From: Paenibacillus oryzae
GTDB lineage: Bacteria > Bacillota > Bacilli > Paenibacillales > Paenibacillaceae
Assembly (NCBI RefSeq): GCF_001675045.1
Contig: NZ_LYPA01000075.1
Span: 121,457-185,456, forward strand
Reading direction: 5' to 3'
DNA: 64,000 bases
Position 1 is the first letter of the stretch; every line of letters starts with the position of its first letter. This document shows positions 41,934 to 50,834 of the stretch, one piece after another. The notes below the pieces were generated by a model. The model saw only the letters and a list, made by a program, of their open reading frames with translations. It did not search any database and was not told the origin of the DNA. Both the position numbers and the translations under genes were made by a program.

Positions 41934-44372
41934 TTAGTTGGCGACAATGTTGACAAGCTTGCCCTTAACGGCTACAACCTTGCGGACCGTTTTGCCCGCA
42001 ATCAGCTCCTGCACCTTTTGCAGATCCTTGGCAAGTGCTTCCATGTCGGCTTGATTTGTATCGGCAGCGATGGATAAGCGCTCTACAATTTTGCCATTGA
42101 CCTGAACAACAATTTCAACCTCCTGATCTACCGTCCAGGCTGCGTCGTACGATGGCCACTGGCTGTACGTGATGCTTTCTTTTTGTCCAAGCATTGCCCA
42201 CAGCTCCTCTGAAATATGCGGAGCGATCGGGGACAACAGCTGCAGGAAGTCGCGCAGCGCTTGTTCCGGCAGAACCTCGGTTTTGTAAGCTTCGTTGACA
42301 AAAATCATCAATTGGCTGATGACTGTATTGAAGCGCAGGCCTTCATAATCCTCGCCAATCTTTTTGATGGAGCGATGCCATACGCGCTTGAATTCGTCGC
42401 TGGTTTCGCCATCCTTGCTCAGCTTGGATGTCAGTGTGCCGTCTTCGTTTACAAAAAGCCGCCATACGCGGGCCAGGAAGCGGTACGTGCCTTCAACGCC
42501 GTTTGTATTCCATGGCTTGGTCGCCTCCAGCGGCCCCATAAACATTTCGTACATCCGCAGCGTATCTGCGCCATATTCACCGACAATATCATCCGGATTA
42601 ATGACGTTGCCGCGGGATTTGGACATTTTTTCATTGTTCGTGCCCAAAATCATGCCTTGGTTAACCAGCTTGTGGAACGGCTCCTTCGTGTGCACTACGC
42701 CGATATCGTACAGCACCTTGTGCCAGAAACGGGCATACAGCAAATGAAGCACGGCGTGCTCGGCGCCGCCGATATACAGATCGACAGGCAGCCATTCCTT
42801 CTGCTTCTCCGGCGAACAGATTTCCTTATCGTTTTTGGGATCGATAAAGCGCAGGTAATACCAGCAGCTTCCCGCCCATTGCGGCATGGTGTTTGTTTCG
42901 CGTCTGGCCTTCATGCCGGTTTCGGGATCAACGGTGTTGACCCAATCTGTCACATTCGCCAGCGGAGACTCTCCCGTGCCGGAAGGCTTGATGGCGTCTA
43001 CGTCAGGCAGCAGCAGCGGCAGCTGGTCCTCTGGCACGGTTTTCATTGTGCCGTCCTCCAGATGCAGAATCGGAATCGGCTCGCCCCAATAACGCTGGCG
43101 GCTGAACAACCAATCTCGCAGACGGTAAGTCACTTTGCCCTTACCTTTGCCGTTTTGAGTCAAGTAGTCGATCATGGCTTTGATCGCATCTTCATTATTC
43201 AGGCCGTCAAGGAAGCCGGAATTGACATGCGGTCCTTCTCCTGTATATGCCTCTTTTGAAACATCTCCTCCTTGCACAACCTCGATGATTGGCAGGTCGA
43301 ATTGCTTCGCAAACTCCCAGTCGCGGGAATCATGGCCCGGAACCGCCATAATTGCGCCCGTACCGTAACCTGCCAGCACGTAATCCGCAATCCAGATCGG
43401 CGTTTTTTCGCCGTTTGCGGGATTGATCGCATACGCTCCCGTAAATACGCCGCTTTTTTCTTTGGCCAGATCCGTCCGTTCGAGATCGCTCTTGCGTGCG
43501 GCAGCTTCCTGATAGGCTTCAACCGCGCCGCGCTGCTCCTCTGTAACGATAGCGGCTACCAGCTCATGCTCCGGAGCCAATACGCAATAGGTTGCTCCAA
43601 ACAGCGTATCAGGGCGTGTCGTAAATACAACCAGCGACTCCTTGCGCCCTTCGATAGCAAAGGTCACTTCCGCGCCGGTCGATTTGCCAATCCAGTTGCG
43701 CTGCATATCCTTGATGCTTTCGGACCAGTCCAGCTCCTCCAAATCCTCGAGCAGGCGTTCCGCGTATTCTGTAATTTTAAGAATCCATTGGCGCATTGGC
43801 TTGCGGACGACGGGATGGTTGCCGCGCTCGCTTTTGCCGTCGATAACCTCTTCGTTCGCCAGCACCGTGCCCAGCGCTTCGCACCAGTTGACGGGAACCT
43901 CTGCCACATAGGCAAGGCCGCGTTTGTACAGCTGGATAAAAATCCACTGCGTCCATTTATAATAATCCGGGTCCGTTGTGCTGAATTCCCGATCCCAATC
44001 ATAGGAAAAGCCCAATGATTTGATCTGGCGGCGGAAGTTATCAATATTTTTGAAGGTGATGTCGCGCGGGTGCTGCCCGGTATCCAGCGCATGCTGCTCC
44101 GCCGGCAAACCAAATGCATCCCATGCCATAGGATGCAGCACGTTAAAGCCCTTCATCCGCTTGTAGCGGGATACGATATCCGTTGCCGTATAGCCTTCCG
44201 GATGGCCTACATGAAGCCCTGCGCCGGATGGATATGGAAACATATCAAGGGCGTAGAACTTCGGCTTGCCTTTTTCCTCTTTTGTCTGAAACGTCTTGTT
44301 GTTGTCCCAATATTGCTGCCACTTCGGTTCGATTGCCAGCGGATTATAGCCGTGGCGATGCTCATGACTCAT
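41934..44372 (-). CDS. leuS: Leucyl-tRNA synthetase
   Basis: Class Ia aminoacyl-tRNA synthetase of 812 residues charging tRNA-Leu. HIGH motif is PYPSGAGLHVGHPEGY, KMSKS motif is NEKMSKSRGNVI. The CP1 editing domain, with TTRPDTLFGATY and the GTGAIMAVPGHD editing pocket, lies between. ATG 44372 (MSHEHRHGYNP) follows AGGAGG by nine bases; a longer in-frame ORF of 43 codons runs into the T-box terminator and is not real. Expression is controlled by the T-box leader upstream. Confidence 0.97.
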   Translation of the reverse strand: MSHEHRHGYNPLAIEPKWQQYWDNNKTFQTKEEKGKPKFYALDMFPYPSGAGLHVGHPEGYTATDIVSRYKRMKGFNVLHPMAWDAFGLPAEQHALDTGQHPRDITFKNIDNFRRQIKSLGFSYDWDREFSTTDPDYYKWTQWIFIQLYKRGLAYVAEVPVNWCEALGTVLANEEVIDGKSERGNHPVVRKPMRQWILKITEYAERLLEDLEELDWSESIKDMQRNWIGKSTGAEVTFAIEGRKESLVVFTTRPDTLFGATYCVLAPEHELVAAIVTEEQRGAVEAYQEAAARKSDLERTDLAKEKSGVFTGAYAINPANGEKTPIWIADYVLAGYGTGAIMAVPGHDSRDWEFAKQFDLPIIEVVQGGDVSKEAYTGEGPHVNSGFLDGLNNEDAIKAMIDYLTQNGKGKGKVTYRLRDWLFSRQRYWGEPIPILHLEDGTMKTVPEDQLPLLLPDVDAIKPSGTGESPLANVTDWVNTVDPETGMKARRETNTMPQWAGSCWYYLRFIDPKNDKEICSPEKQKEWLPVDLYIGGAEHAVLHLLYARFWHKVLYDIGVVHTKEPFHKLVNQGMILGTNNEKMSKSRGNVINPDDIVGEYGADTLRMYEMFMGPLEATKPWNTNGVEGTYRFLARVWRLFVNEDGTLTSKLSKDGETSDEFKRVWHRSIKKIGEDYEGLRFNTVISQLMIFVNEAYKTEVLPEQALRDFLQLLSPIAPHISEELWAMLGQKESITYSQWPSYDAAWTVDQEVEIVVQVNGKIVERLSIAADTNQADMEALAKDLQKVQELIAGKTVRKVVAVKGKLVNIVAN

Positions 44373-44403
44373 GACATACATCCTCCTAGTCGTAGAAAAA
44401 CAT

Positions 44404-44645
44404 AAAACCTCCCGCCCCCAGCGGATTAACGCTAGGGACGAGAGGTTATTCTCCCGTGGTACCACCCTAGTTAGCTCGAACATGCTCTGTCCGACGCTCA
44501 CTCAAAGCCCTTAACGCGGGCTGAATCGGTGCATATGCCGCCATGAGCAATCATGTCGGTCTTGCACAGCTCCAAGGCGAGCTTCCTTCCGCATAAGGTC
44601 CGGTTTTCACCAAAACACCGGCTCTCTGAAACCTTCATAACGGAT
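44404..44645 (-). ncRNA. T-box leader of leuS
   Basis: On the minus strand the leader contains the T-box core AGGGTGGTACCACGGGAG (44451-44468) and then a terminator made of AACCTC...GAGGTT around a GC-rich stem (44406-44447) with TTTTATGTTTTTC after it. Stem I starts near 44645. A candidate leucine specifier CTC is present in GGAAGGAAGCTCGCC (about 44575-44589). Uncharged tRNA-Leu should favour the antiterminator and read-through into leuS. Confidence 0.93.
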
Positions 44646-44693
44646 GTACTATTCCTCTTCAACGCTTATTTATTGGAAAAATCAATATATACG

Positions 44694-44723
44694 ATTATAT
44701 AAGGCAAATCATGCTCATGTCAA
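44694..44723 (-). promoter_or_regulatory. Promoter of the leuS transcript
   Basis: Consensus TTGACA (44718-44723) and TATAAT (44694-44699) with an 18-bp spacer, starting transcription just before T-box Stem I. Confidence 0.82.
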
Positions 44724-44791
44724 GCAATCCGACATGCCCCGGCCGTTTTCCCCATCCCGTGTTATCAATTTTGGAACCACGCAGCTAATGG

Positions 44792-45211
44792 TTATTGCGA
44801 TGGTTTTGCATCCTCGGCATAATTGACCTTCCCGGTCACAAAAATCAATGTAATGGCGAGCAGCAATACTGCGTGCAGCACAGCGCCGGGAAGACTTCCA
44901 TACCCGCTTATAAAAAAACCGATCGTCCAAAGTCCCAATGCAGGCAGCTGAATGACAAACAAGAAGGACAAGAGCAAAATCATCTGGCCGTCGTTTATTG
45001 CAGTCTTCATGCGCGAGCGGAGTGCAAGGGTAACAAGAAGCACAGCTCCCAGCCCCATGGAGGCTTTGCTCCAAAAGGATGTTGCGGCAAGCTCCGAGCC
45101 TTGCTCCATGCCCAGCAGATCCTTGAAATAAAAACCGTCATTTAAATACATCCATCCCGCCGCCAGCGACATCAGCCCGACCACTGCAATCAGCCAGTTT
45201 TTGTGATTCAT
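44792..45211 (-). CDS. Hypothetical four-helix membrane protein
   Basis: Unrecognised protein of 139 residues with four hydrophobic segments at about 5-22, 50-62, 75-97 and 103-122. It is short of charged motifs except RSRMKT on a predicted inner loop, and ends in a polar tail (NYAEDAKPSQ). AAAGG lies 11 bases before ATG 45211. It is alone between the leuS promoter region and a GNAT gene and on the same strand. No function can be named from the sequence. Confidence 0.7.
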   Translation of the reverse strand: MNHKNWLIAVVGLMSLAAGWMYLNDGFYFKDLLGMEQGSELAATSFWSKASMGLGAVLLVTLALRSRMKTAINDGQMILLLSFLFVIQLPALGLWTIGFFISGYGSLPGAVLHAVLLLAITLIFVTGKVNYAEDAKPSQ

Positions 45212-45326
45212 GTCATCTCAGCCTTTCTCATAAAATAGCATTCATTGTAAATCTGCCATTTTCATCAGTATATACCACAACTGACGGACATATACGAAGA
45301 AAGGTTGCATAGGCCGGGGATGGTGA

Positions 45327-46091
45327 TTATTGGCTGGCGACAGATTTGACCCTATACCAGTATTCATAGACGGTTTGAAAGCCTAGCTTGCTATAAAGGC
45401 TTAGTGCAGCGCTGTTATCGTCGACAACTAGCAGATAGGCCTTGCTCGCGCCGCTCTGCTTCGCCCAATTCAGCAGATGCAGCGTTAGCGATAACCCGTA
45501 ACCCCTGCCGCGATAATGAGGATCAGTCATAATGTCCGATAAACCCGCCCAGCCGTCCTCCAGCACGATATTGCCGAATGCCACGGGCTTGCCGTCAACC
45601 TTGAGGGAAGCAAAACATTGGTTAAGCGGCTGTCCGAAAAAAAGCTTTCGTTTTGTTTCGAGCTGCGTCGCGCTCAGCCCCTTCAGCTCTGCAAGCTGCC
45701 GGAGCCATATATCTCCGGCTTGATCGGAGAACTCCGCCTCCGCATGAACCGGCGACGGGAGAGAATCAAGCTCCAGCGTTTGAACCAGCACATGCTCGGC
45801 TTTCCGGTAGCCCAGCTCCTCCAGCCGGCCATCCAGATTTTCGGGATGGGAAAAAGGAGTGATTTTAAAAACGGAGTCCATCCCTTTTTTCCTGTAGAAC
45901 CGTTCGCAATAGGCTATTTTATCATCCAGCGGCATGGAATGTCCGTATATCGGATTAATGGAATTGGATCGTTTGGTATAGCCCTCCGAAACGCGAAGCA
46001 GCCAGCCGTCATAGAGAACCGACTGCAATGCAGGCCAACCGTTTAGCGAAATTTCTTCGATACGTTTATTGAGATGATAGGTATCTCCCAT
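45327..46091 (-). CDS. GNAT family N-acetyltransferase
   Basis: Protein of 254 residues. The C-terminal half is a GNAT domain: GLSDIMTDPHYRGRGYGLSL is the acetyl-CoA-binding strand and loop, and SKAYLLVVDDNSAALSLYSKLGF is the second half, shortened here as NSAALSLYSKLGF. The N-terminal part with DGWLLRVSEGYTKRSNSINP is typical of a subfamily of two-part GNATs. It starts four bases after the 104-residue gene upstream and is translationally linked to it. Substrate unknown. Confidence 0.85.
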   Translation of the reverse strand: MGDTYHLNKRIEEISLNGWPALQSVLYDGWLLRVSEGYTKRSNSINPIYGHSMPLDDKIAYCERFYRKKGMDSVFKITPFSHPENLDGRLEELGYRKAEHVLVQTLELDSLPSPVHAEAEFSDQAGDIWLRQLAELKGLSATQLETKRKLFFGQPLNQCFASLKVDGKPVAFGNIVLEDGWAGLSDIMTDPHYRGRGYGLSLTLHLLNWAKQSGASKAYLLVVDDNSAALSLYSKLGFQTVYEYWYRVKSVASQ

Positions 46092-46095
46092 TTCC

Positions 46096-46410
46096 TTATC
46101 TCACCGTCTCCTTTATGCCAAAGCGCTGTATTATCCCCTGCTGGCCTGCCTTTTTCAGAATAGCGGCCTGGCGCGGGCCAAACAGGTCAAAATGGGGGTA
46201 TTCCCCCCGTCGATGTATGTAACGCGGCTCCAGTCCATGATCTCTGCACCATGCCGCCAGCTTGTCCAGATTGGAGCAGCCAACCTTGGTCACTGTCTTC
46301 ATTTCCGGAAAACGCTCGTCCAGCCAATAATGCGTCAAAAACGCGATTTCGCCCTGTGCTACGGCAGATTTCCAAGCCTGAAGCTCTTCTCTTTTAATGC
46401 CAAATGCCAT
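46096..46410 (-). CDS. Conserved small protein, YneQ-like
   Basis: Cytoplasmic 104-residue protein starting MAFGIKREELQAWK, with EIAFLTHYWLDERFP, KVGCSNLDKL and YPHFDLFGPRQAAIL. From memory the pattern resembles uncharacterised Bacillus YneQ; that link would need a search. It has no membrane segment or known motif. It is the middle gene of ywbE - this gene - GNAT, with gaps of 35 and 4 bp, so the three are probably one operon. Confidence 0.78.
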   Translation of the reverse strand: MAFGIKREELQAWKSAVAQGEIAFLTHYWLDERFPEMKTVTKVGCSNLDKLAAWCRDHGLEPRYIHRRGEYPHFDLFGPRQAAILKKAGQQGIIQRFGIKETVR

Positions 46411-46445
46411 TCTTCAGCCTCCCTGCCGCTGCTCCACTACCGGAT

Positions 46446-46640
46446 TTATTCTATAATTTCTTTGACTCTTCCCACCGCTCCGTCGCTTAATCTGACTTTA
46501 ATGCCGTGGGGATGGGATGGCGAGTTGGTCAAAATATCCTTAACCACCCCTTCGGTAAGCTGACCCGTTCGCTGATGCTGCTTCAATACGATCCGCACTC
46601 GCTGCCCTGCCTTGATGGATGTTCGCAATTTGCCGTCCAT
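46446..46640 (-). CDS. ywbE: YwbE family protein (DUF2196)
   Basis: Small protein of 64 residues. The core VRIVLKQHQRTGQLTEG and ILTNSPSHPHGIKVRL is the DUF2196 signature. The fold is likely a small beta barrel; function unknown. The start at 46640 (MDGKLR) is preferred because it has AAGGA upstream, but an ATG four codons earlier is possible. A structured 167-bp element lies 47 bases upstream. Confidence 0.85.
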   Translation of the reverse strand: MDGKLRTSIKAGQRVRIVLKQHQRTGQLTEGVVKDILTNSPSHPHGIKVRLSDGAVGRVKEIIE

Positions 46641-46686
46641 ACTATCCTTCATTCCTTTTCATCAAAATAGCTGGCTATTAAAGGTG

Positions 46687-46853
46687 GTTCAAAAAGCCCG
46701 CTTTCCATTACGACGCATGCCTTGCGGCATGATCAGCATCGAACATGAAATTCATCCGAAATGTCCGTTGCTCACTTAGCCTCCACTAAGCTCCGCTACT
46801 CCCTTTCTACCTTCATTCCATCTTCTCGGTACTGAAAACCGATCTTTTTGAAC
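46687..46853 (-). repeat. 167-bp multi-helix inverted-repeat element
   Basis: Ends are GTTCAAAAAG (46687-46696) and CTTTTTGAAC (46844-46853), exact inverted repeats. Inside are CGGT/ACCG (about 46827-46841), CTTAG/CTAAG (46775-46779, 46786-46790) and CATGCC/GGCATG (46716-46721, 46726-46731). The last helix is capped by GCAA, a GNRA tetraloop, when read on the minus strand, toward ywbE. It is non-coding. Either a MITE-like intergenic repeat or a structured 5' leader. The remaining bases to 46956 hold only the helicase leader. Confidence 0.65.
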
Positions 46854-46956
46854 TTACATTTTTAACATAACACAAGCAATTCGGAGATGCACTTGTCTTC
46901 GCCAACTGTTATACTTAGCTTCAATACGAAATGTTACGAAATGAGGAATTATAGAA

Positions 46957-48654
46957 ATGTCAAAGTCATTTGCAGCTCTTGGCGTACAGCAGGAGCTTTG
47001 TGAAGCCTTATCCCAAAACGGCATCAATGAGCCAACGGCTGTCCAGAGCCAAAGTATTCCGCGGTTGTTCAGAGGGGAAGACGTTATTGCCCAAGCCCAG
47101 ACAGGCACGGGAAAAACGCTTGCGTTCGCCCTTCCCATGCTGCAGCGAATCCAAACCGGCAAGGAGCAGGTTCAAGGCCTTATATTGACGCCTACGCGGG
47201 AGCTGGCGCTGCAAATTACGGTAGAGCTGAAAAAGCTCGCGCCGGTTGTAGGAGCTACCGTTCTTGCCGCTTACGGCGGTCAAGACGTTGATGCGCAAAT
47301 TCGCAAGCTTCAGAACTCCCCTCATATCGTCGTTGCGACGCCGGGGCGTCTGATTGATCATATGAACCGCGGCACCGTCAATTTGGGTAAAATTTCGATG
47401 CTGGTGCTGGATGAAGCCGACCAAATGCTGCATATGGGCTTCCTTCCCGAGGTTGAAAGAATTATTGTCCAGACGCCAAAAGCGAGACAAACCATGCTGT
47501 TTTCCGCCACAATGCCGGATGCCGTTCGCAGGCTGGCGGGCGAATATATGAATGATCCGGCGGATGTAACGGTGCAAAGCCGCCATGTCACGCTGGACAG
47601 CATCAACCAGATAGTTGTTGAAACGACGGATCGGGGTAAACAAAGCGCGCTTATCCATTTGCTGGAGCAGCACACGCCATATTTGGCGGTTGTGTTCTGC
47701 CGGACAAAGGTACGTGCGAAAAAGCTGAATGAAGCGCTGCAGGACTACGGCCTTGTCAGCGACGAGCTGCACGGCGACCTGACTCAGGCCAAAAGGGAGC
47801 AGGTCATGCGCCGCTTCCGCGAGGCGCGCTTGCAAATTCTGGTCGCAACCGATGTTGCGGCGCGCGGCCTGGATGTAGAAGGCGTTACCCATGTTTACAA
47901 TTACGATATGCCGCTTGACGCAGAAAGCTACATTCACCGGATCGGCCGTACAGGCAGAGCCGGGCAAAACGGCATGGCCGTCACGCTGGCTACGCCTTAC
48001 GATACCGGCAAGCTGGCCGCAGTCGAACGCGGCATACAAGCTGCGTTGAAACGCGTCTCGATAGACCGGGATGGCCAGATTTCCGATGGACAAGGCTCCG
48101 CACGCAGGAGCAGCGCCTCTCGCGGAGGCTCCGGCCGCACCGGAGATCGTGAGGAATCGGCAGGCCGCGGTTCGGCCCGTAAAGGGGCTCGCGGCGCAGA
48201 AGGCAGGGGCGGAAGGCGCGGAGAAGCATCCGGCCGGGATGCGGAAGGCAGAGGCGGAAGGCGCGGCGGTGCTTCAGGACGAAGCGCCGGAGCTGGACGC
48301 GGCGCGTCAGACAGGCGCAGCGCGGCAGCAGGACGTCCCTCCGAAGGCCGCAGTTTCAAAGCAGGAAAAGGATTATCTGCTGAAGGAAGAGGTTCAGCGG
48401 CAGGCGGACGCGGCTCCGCCCGCAAAAACGGTTCCGCGACGGCGGCTGTCGGAAGCGGTAATCCTTGGGAAACCGGCGAAACCTCACAGCGCGGTTCTCG
48501 CGGAAGCCGGAATGAGCGAAGCGGCGGAGGCTCCCGCAATCAAGGCGCTCGCGGAAGCCGGGACGGCTCGGGACGAGGCGGCCAATCGGGAGGCAAGGAG
48601 CGTTCTGGCAGAGACAGCCGCCAGAATAAGCCTGGCGGACGTGGAAGACGCTAA
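46957..48654 (+). CDS. DEAD-box RNA helicase with RGG-rich tail
   Basis: ATP-dependent RNA helicase of 565 residues, CshA/DeaD-like. Motifs in order: Q motif (residues 3-31), AQTGTGKT, PTRELALQ, TPGRLIDH, DEADQML, SAT, and HRIGRTGRAGQNG near residue 330. From about 375 to the end the chain is almost only Gly, Arg, Ser and Ala, with a duplicated AEGRGGRRG-ASGR unit and PGGRGRR at the end; this is expected to bind RNA or condense. GAGGA lies 10 bases before ATG 46957. A 196-codon ORF in another frame of the tail is a shadow. Confidence 0.93.
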   Translation: MSKSFAALGVQQELCEALSQNGINEPTAVQSQSIPRLFRGEDVIAQAQTGTGKTLAFALPMLQRIQTGKEQVQGLILTPTRELALQITVELKKLAPVVGATVLAAYGGQDVDAQIRKLQNSPHIVVATPGRLIDHMNRGTVNLGKISMLVLDEADQMLHMGFLPEVERIIVQTPKARQTMLFSATMPDAVRRLAGEYMNDPADVTVQSRHVTLDSINQIVVETTDRGKQSALIHLLEQHTPYLAVVFCRTKVRAKKLNEALQDYGLVSDELHGDLTQAKREQVMRRFREARLQILVATDVAARGLDVEGVTHVYNYDMPLDAESYIHRIGRTGRAGQNGMAVTLATPYDTGKLAAVERGIQAALKRVSIDRDGQISDGQGSARRSSASRGGSGRTGDREESAGRGSARKGARGAEGRGGRRGEASGRDAEGRGGRRGGASGRSAGAGRGASDRRSAAAGRPSEGRSFKAGKGLSAEGRGSAAGGRGSARKNGSATAAVGSGNPWETGETSQRGSRGSRNERSGGGSRNQGARGSRDGSGRGGQSGGKERSGRDSRQNKPGGRGRR

Positions 48655-48818
48655 TTGCTAGTCTTCCGGTCTATCGCCGTTATTCCAAATATTCCGGCAA
48701 ATGTCCAAGCAAAACTCCCATACTATCATATAGTGAAATATGCCGATAGCCGAAGATATGCAATTTGCCAGTTATGGCGCTTCGGCTTAGGCAATACAGT
48801 AGTTCGGGAGGCTTTGGC

Positions 48819-48908
48819 ATGTCAGGTGTGTATGGAGGCTACACGTCGGCGGGTGTAATCCTGGTTCTGTTTATTCTTCTGGTCATCATTACTAGAACTT
48901 TTCTGTAA
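48819..48908 (+). CDS. YjcZ-family sporulation micro-protein
   Basis: A 29-residue protein: a short Gly/Tyr-rich start (MSGVYGGYTSAG) and one hydrophobic segment (VILVLFILLVIIT). This is the layout of the YjcZ/YrrI-type sporulation proteins found in spore coats and membranes of Bacillus. GGGAGG lies seven bases before ATG 48819, and a terminator follows 60 bases after the stop. It is below the usual gene-calling size. Confidence 0.82.
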   Translation: MSGVYGGYTSAGVILVLFILLVIITRTFL

Positions 48909-48969
48909 CGGACGGAACATCCCCTTCGTGAAATCGCGCTAGAGCCTGCTAGGCTCCAGCGCACATGAG

Positions 48970-49020
48970 AACCCCCTTATTGCAGCGATGATTTCATCGC
49001 CCGGCAAGAGGGGGTTTTCT
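48970..49020 (+). terminator. Terminator of the YjcZ gene
   Basis: AACCCCCT (48970-48977) pairs with AGGGGGTT (49009-49016), with additional inner pairing, and is followed by TTCTTTG. Confidence 0.8.
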
Positions 49021-49117
49021 TTGTGATTTCATAGCTTCGCCGCAACAAACAACCTCCTTCATGCGTCTAACTGCAAAACGGCTTTATTCGAGAGCAAAAC
49101 AGGAGGTTATCAACAAA

Positions 49118-50764
49118 ATGATAGCAAGAAAGACGGTCGGCTGGCTGCTGATTGTGATGATGTTTCTGGCACTTGCCATTCCGTCCGCTCAAGCCGCGGC
49201 GCTTCCGGATGGAGCAAGCAGCGGCAGCAAGGAAATCGAAATCATACTGGACGGTAAAGTCATTCAAAGTGATGTCCCGCCTTATATTCTGCCTAAAGTT
49301 TTTGTAACAATGGTGCCTTTACGCGTGATTAGCGAGGAATTAGGCGCAAAAGTAGTCTGGAATGAAAAGGATCAGCAGGTTGTTATCGCCGGAAAAGACA
49401 ATACATATTTGATGATGGAAAAGGGCTCCAAAATAGCGACAGTCAACGGACAAGCCATCCCGCTGGAAGCATCGGTCGAGCTCAAAAACAAGCGTATGAT
49501 GGTGCCGCTTCGTTTTGTCAGCGAGCAATTGGGCTTAAAGGTGGATTGGAGCCAGCAGCTTCGCAGAATTACGCTAACGACGCAAGGCGCCGCCCTGGAG
49601 CAGCCGGATCAAGACCCGGTCGATGGAAATATCGACGCAGGCATTGAGGAACCGGAGCAAGCCGGACTACGCGGCGTTTGGATTTCAACGGTATATAATT
49701 TGGACTGGCCATCGACGGCATCCTATGGCAATGCCGTTAAGCAAATGGACGAATACCGGAAGCTGCTTGACGAATTGCAGGCATTGGGCATAAATGCCGT
49801 ATTTGTTCAGGTGCGCGCCGCAGCCGACGCTATCTACCCCTCCCTTCTCGTTCCATGGGCCACATCCTTGACAGGCACTCAGGGACAGGCGCCCGGTTAT
49901 GATCCGCTGGCGCTTATCATTGAAGAAACGCATGCGCGGAATATGGAGTTCCATGCCTGGTTTAATCCTTTCCGTGCCAGCGTTGATGCCAAGCTAGAGA
50001 AATTGGCCTCCAATCACATTGCTAAGCAGCAGCCGGACTGGATCGTTAACGCAAGCAACAAGCTGTACATTAACCCCGGCGTGCCGCAAGCAAGGCAGCA
50101 TATTATTGAGGCGATAAGCGAGGTTGCGCGAAACTATAACATTGACGGCATTCATCTGGATGATTATTTTTATCCCTCCAATGTAGCTTTTGCCGATGAT
50201 GCCGCCTTTAAAGCCTATAATCCCGAAAAGCTCCGTTCCAAGGGAGATTGGCGGCGCAACAACATTAATATGTTTGTCCGTGATCTGGGACTGGCCATAA
50301 AGGCAATAAATCCCGACATCAGCTATGGCATCAGCCCGTTTGGCGTTTGGCGGAACCAGAAGGATGATCCCACCGGCTCCGATACCAAAGCCGGCGTAAC
50401 CGCTTATGACAGCATGTTTGCTGATGTTCGCACCTGGATCAAGCAGGGCTGGATTGATTATATTAATCCGCAGCTTTATTGGAGCCTTTCTTTACCCGTT
50501 GCGAGGTATGATAAATTGGTAGATTGGTGGGTGCAAGAGGTTCAGGGCACCGGAGTGGACTTATATATCGGGCATTCCCCGTACAAGCTGGGCACAAAAG
50601 AAGCGGGCTGGGACAGCGCGCAAGAGCTGGTCAACCAGCTCGACTACAACAAGCAATATCCGCAAATAACCGGGGACGTCTTTTTCAGCGCCAAAGACTT
50701 GATGCGCAACCCTTTGAACATCAAGGAAGCGTTGCAGACTTATTATATGAACTCTATAAACTAA
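49118..50764 (+). CDS. Secreted GHL10 (DUF187) glycosidase-like protein with copper-amine-oxidase-N domains
   Basis: Exported 548-residue protein. The signal peptide ends near residue 26 (AIPSAQAAA). Residues 40-140 are a stalk of copper amine oxidase N-terminal type with VPLRVISEELG and the repeat VPLRFVSEQLG. From about 165 the GHL10/YngK-like TIM barrel begins: GLRGVWISTVYNLDWPS, INAVFVQVRAAADA, EFHAWFNPFRAS, and IDGIHLDDYFYP with a probable catalytic Asp. A cell-wall glycan hydrolase is likely. ATG 49118 follows AGGAGG; upstream in-frame ATG lacks one. Confidence 0.9.
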   Translation: MIARKTVGWLLIVMMFLALAIPSAQAAALPDGASSGSKEIEIILDGKVIQSDVPPYILPKVFVTMVPLRVISEELGAKVVWNEKDQQVVIAGKDNTYLMMEKGSKIATVNGQAIPLEASVELKNKRMMVPLRFVSEQLGLKVDWSQQLRRITLTTQGAALEQPDQDPVDGNIDAGIEEPEQAGLRGVWISTVYNLDWPSTASYGNAVKQMDEYRKLLDELQALGINAVFVQVRAAADAIYPSLLVPWATSLTGTQGQAPGYDPLALIIEETHARNMEFHAWFNPFRASVDAKLEKLASNHIAKQQPDWIVNASNKLYINPGVPQARQHIIEAISEVARNYNIDGIHLDDYFYPSNVAFADDAAFKAYNPEKLRSKGDWRRNNINMFVRDLGLAIKAINPDISYGISPFGVWRNQKDDPTGSDTKAGVTAYDSMFADVRTWIKQGWIDYINPQLYWSLSLPVARYDKLVDWWVQEVQGTGVDLYIGHSPYKLGTKEAGWDSAQELVNQLDYNKQYPQITGDVFFSAKDLMRNPLNIKEALQTYYMNSIN

Positions 50765-50766
50765 AC

Positions 50767-50810
50767 AAAGGACCTCTATTTCCGCGTGAAAGCGGAAATG
50801 AGGTCCTTTT
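50767..50810. terminator. Bidirectional terminator
   Basis: AAAGGACCTC (50767-50776) pairs with GAGGTCCTTT (50800-50809), around an 8-bp ATTTCCGC/GCGGAAAT stem. It ends the GHL10 gene and also the HAD gene on the minus strand. Confidence 0.92.
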
Positions 50811-50834
50811 GCTTGCCATGGACAACAGCATTAT

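Noticed and set aside
48071..48661. 196-codon ORF within the helicase tail
   Set aside because: It is the +1 frame of a low-complexity Gly/Arg region; no ribosome site.
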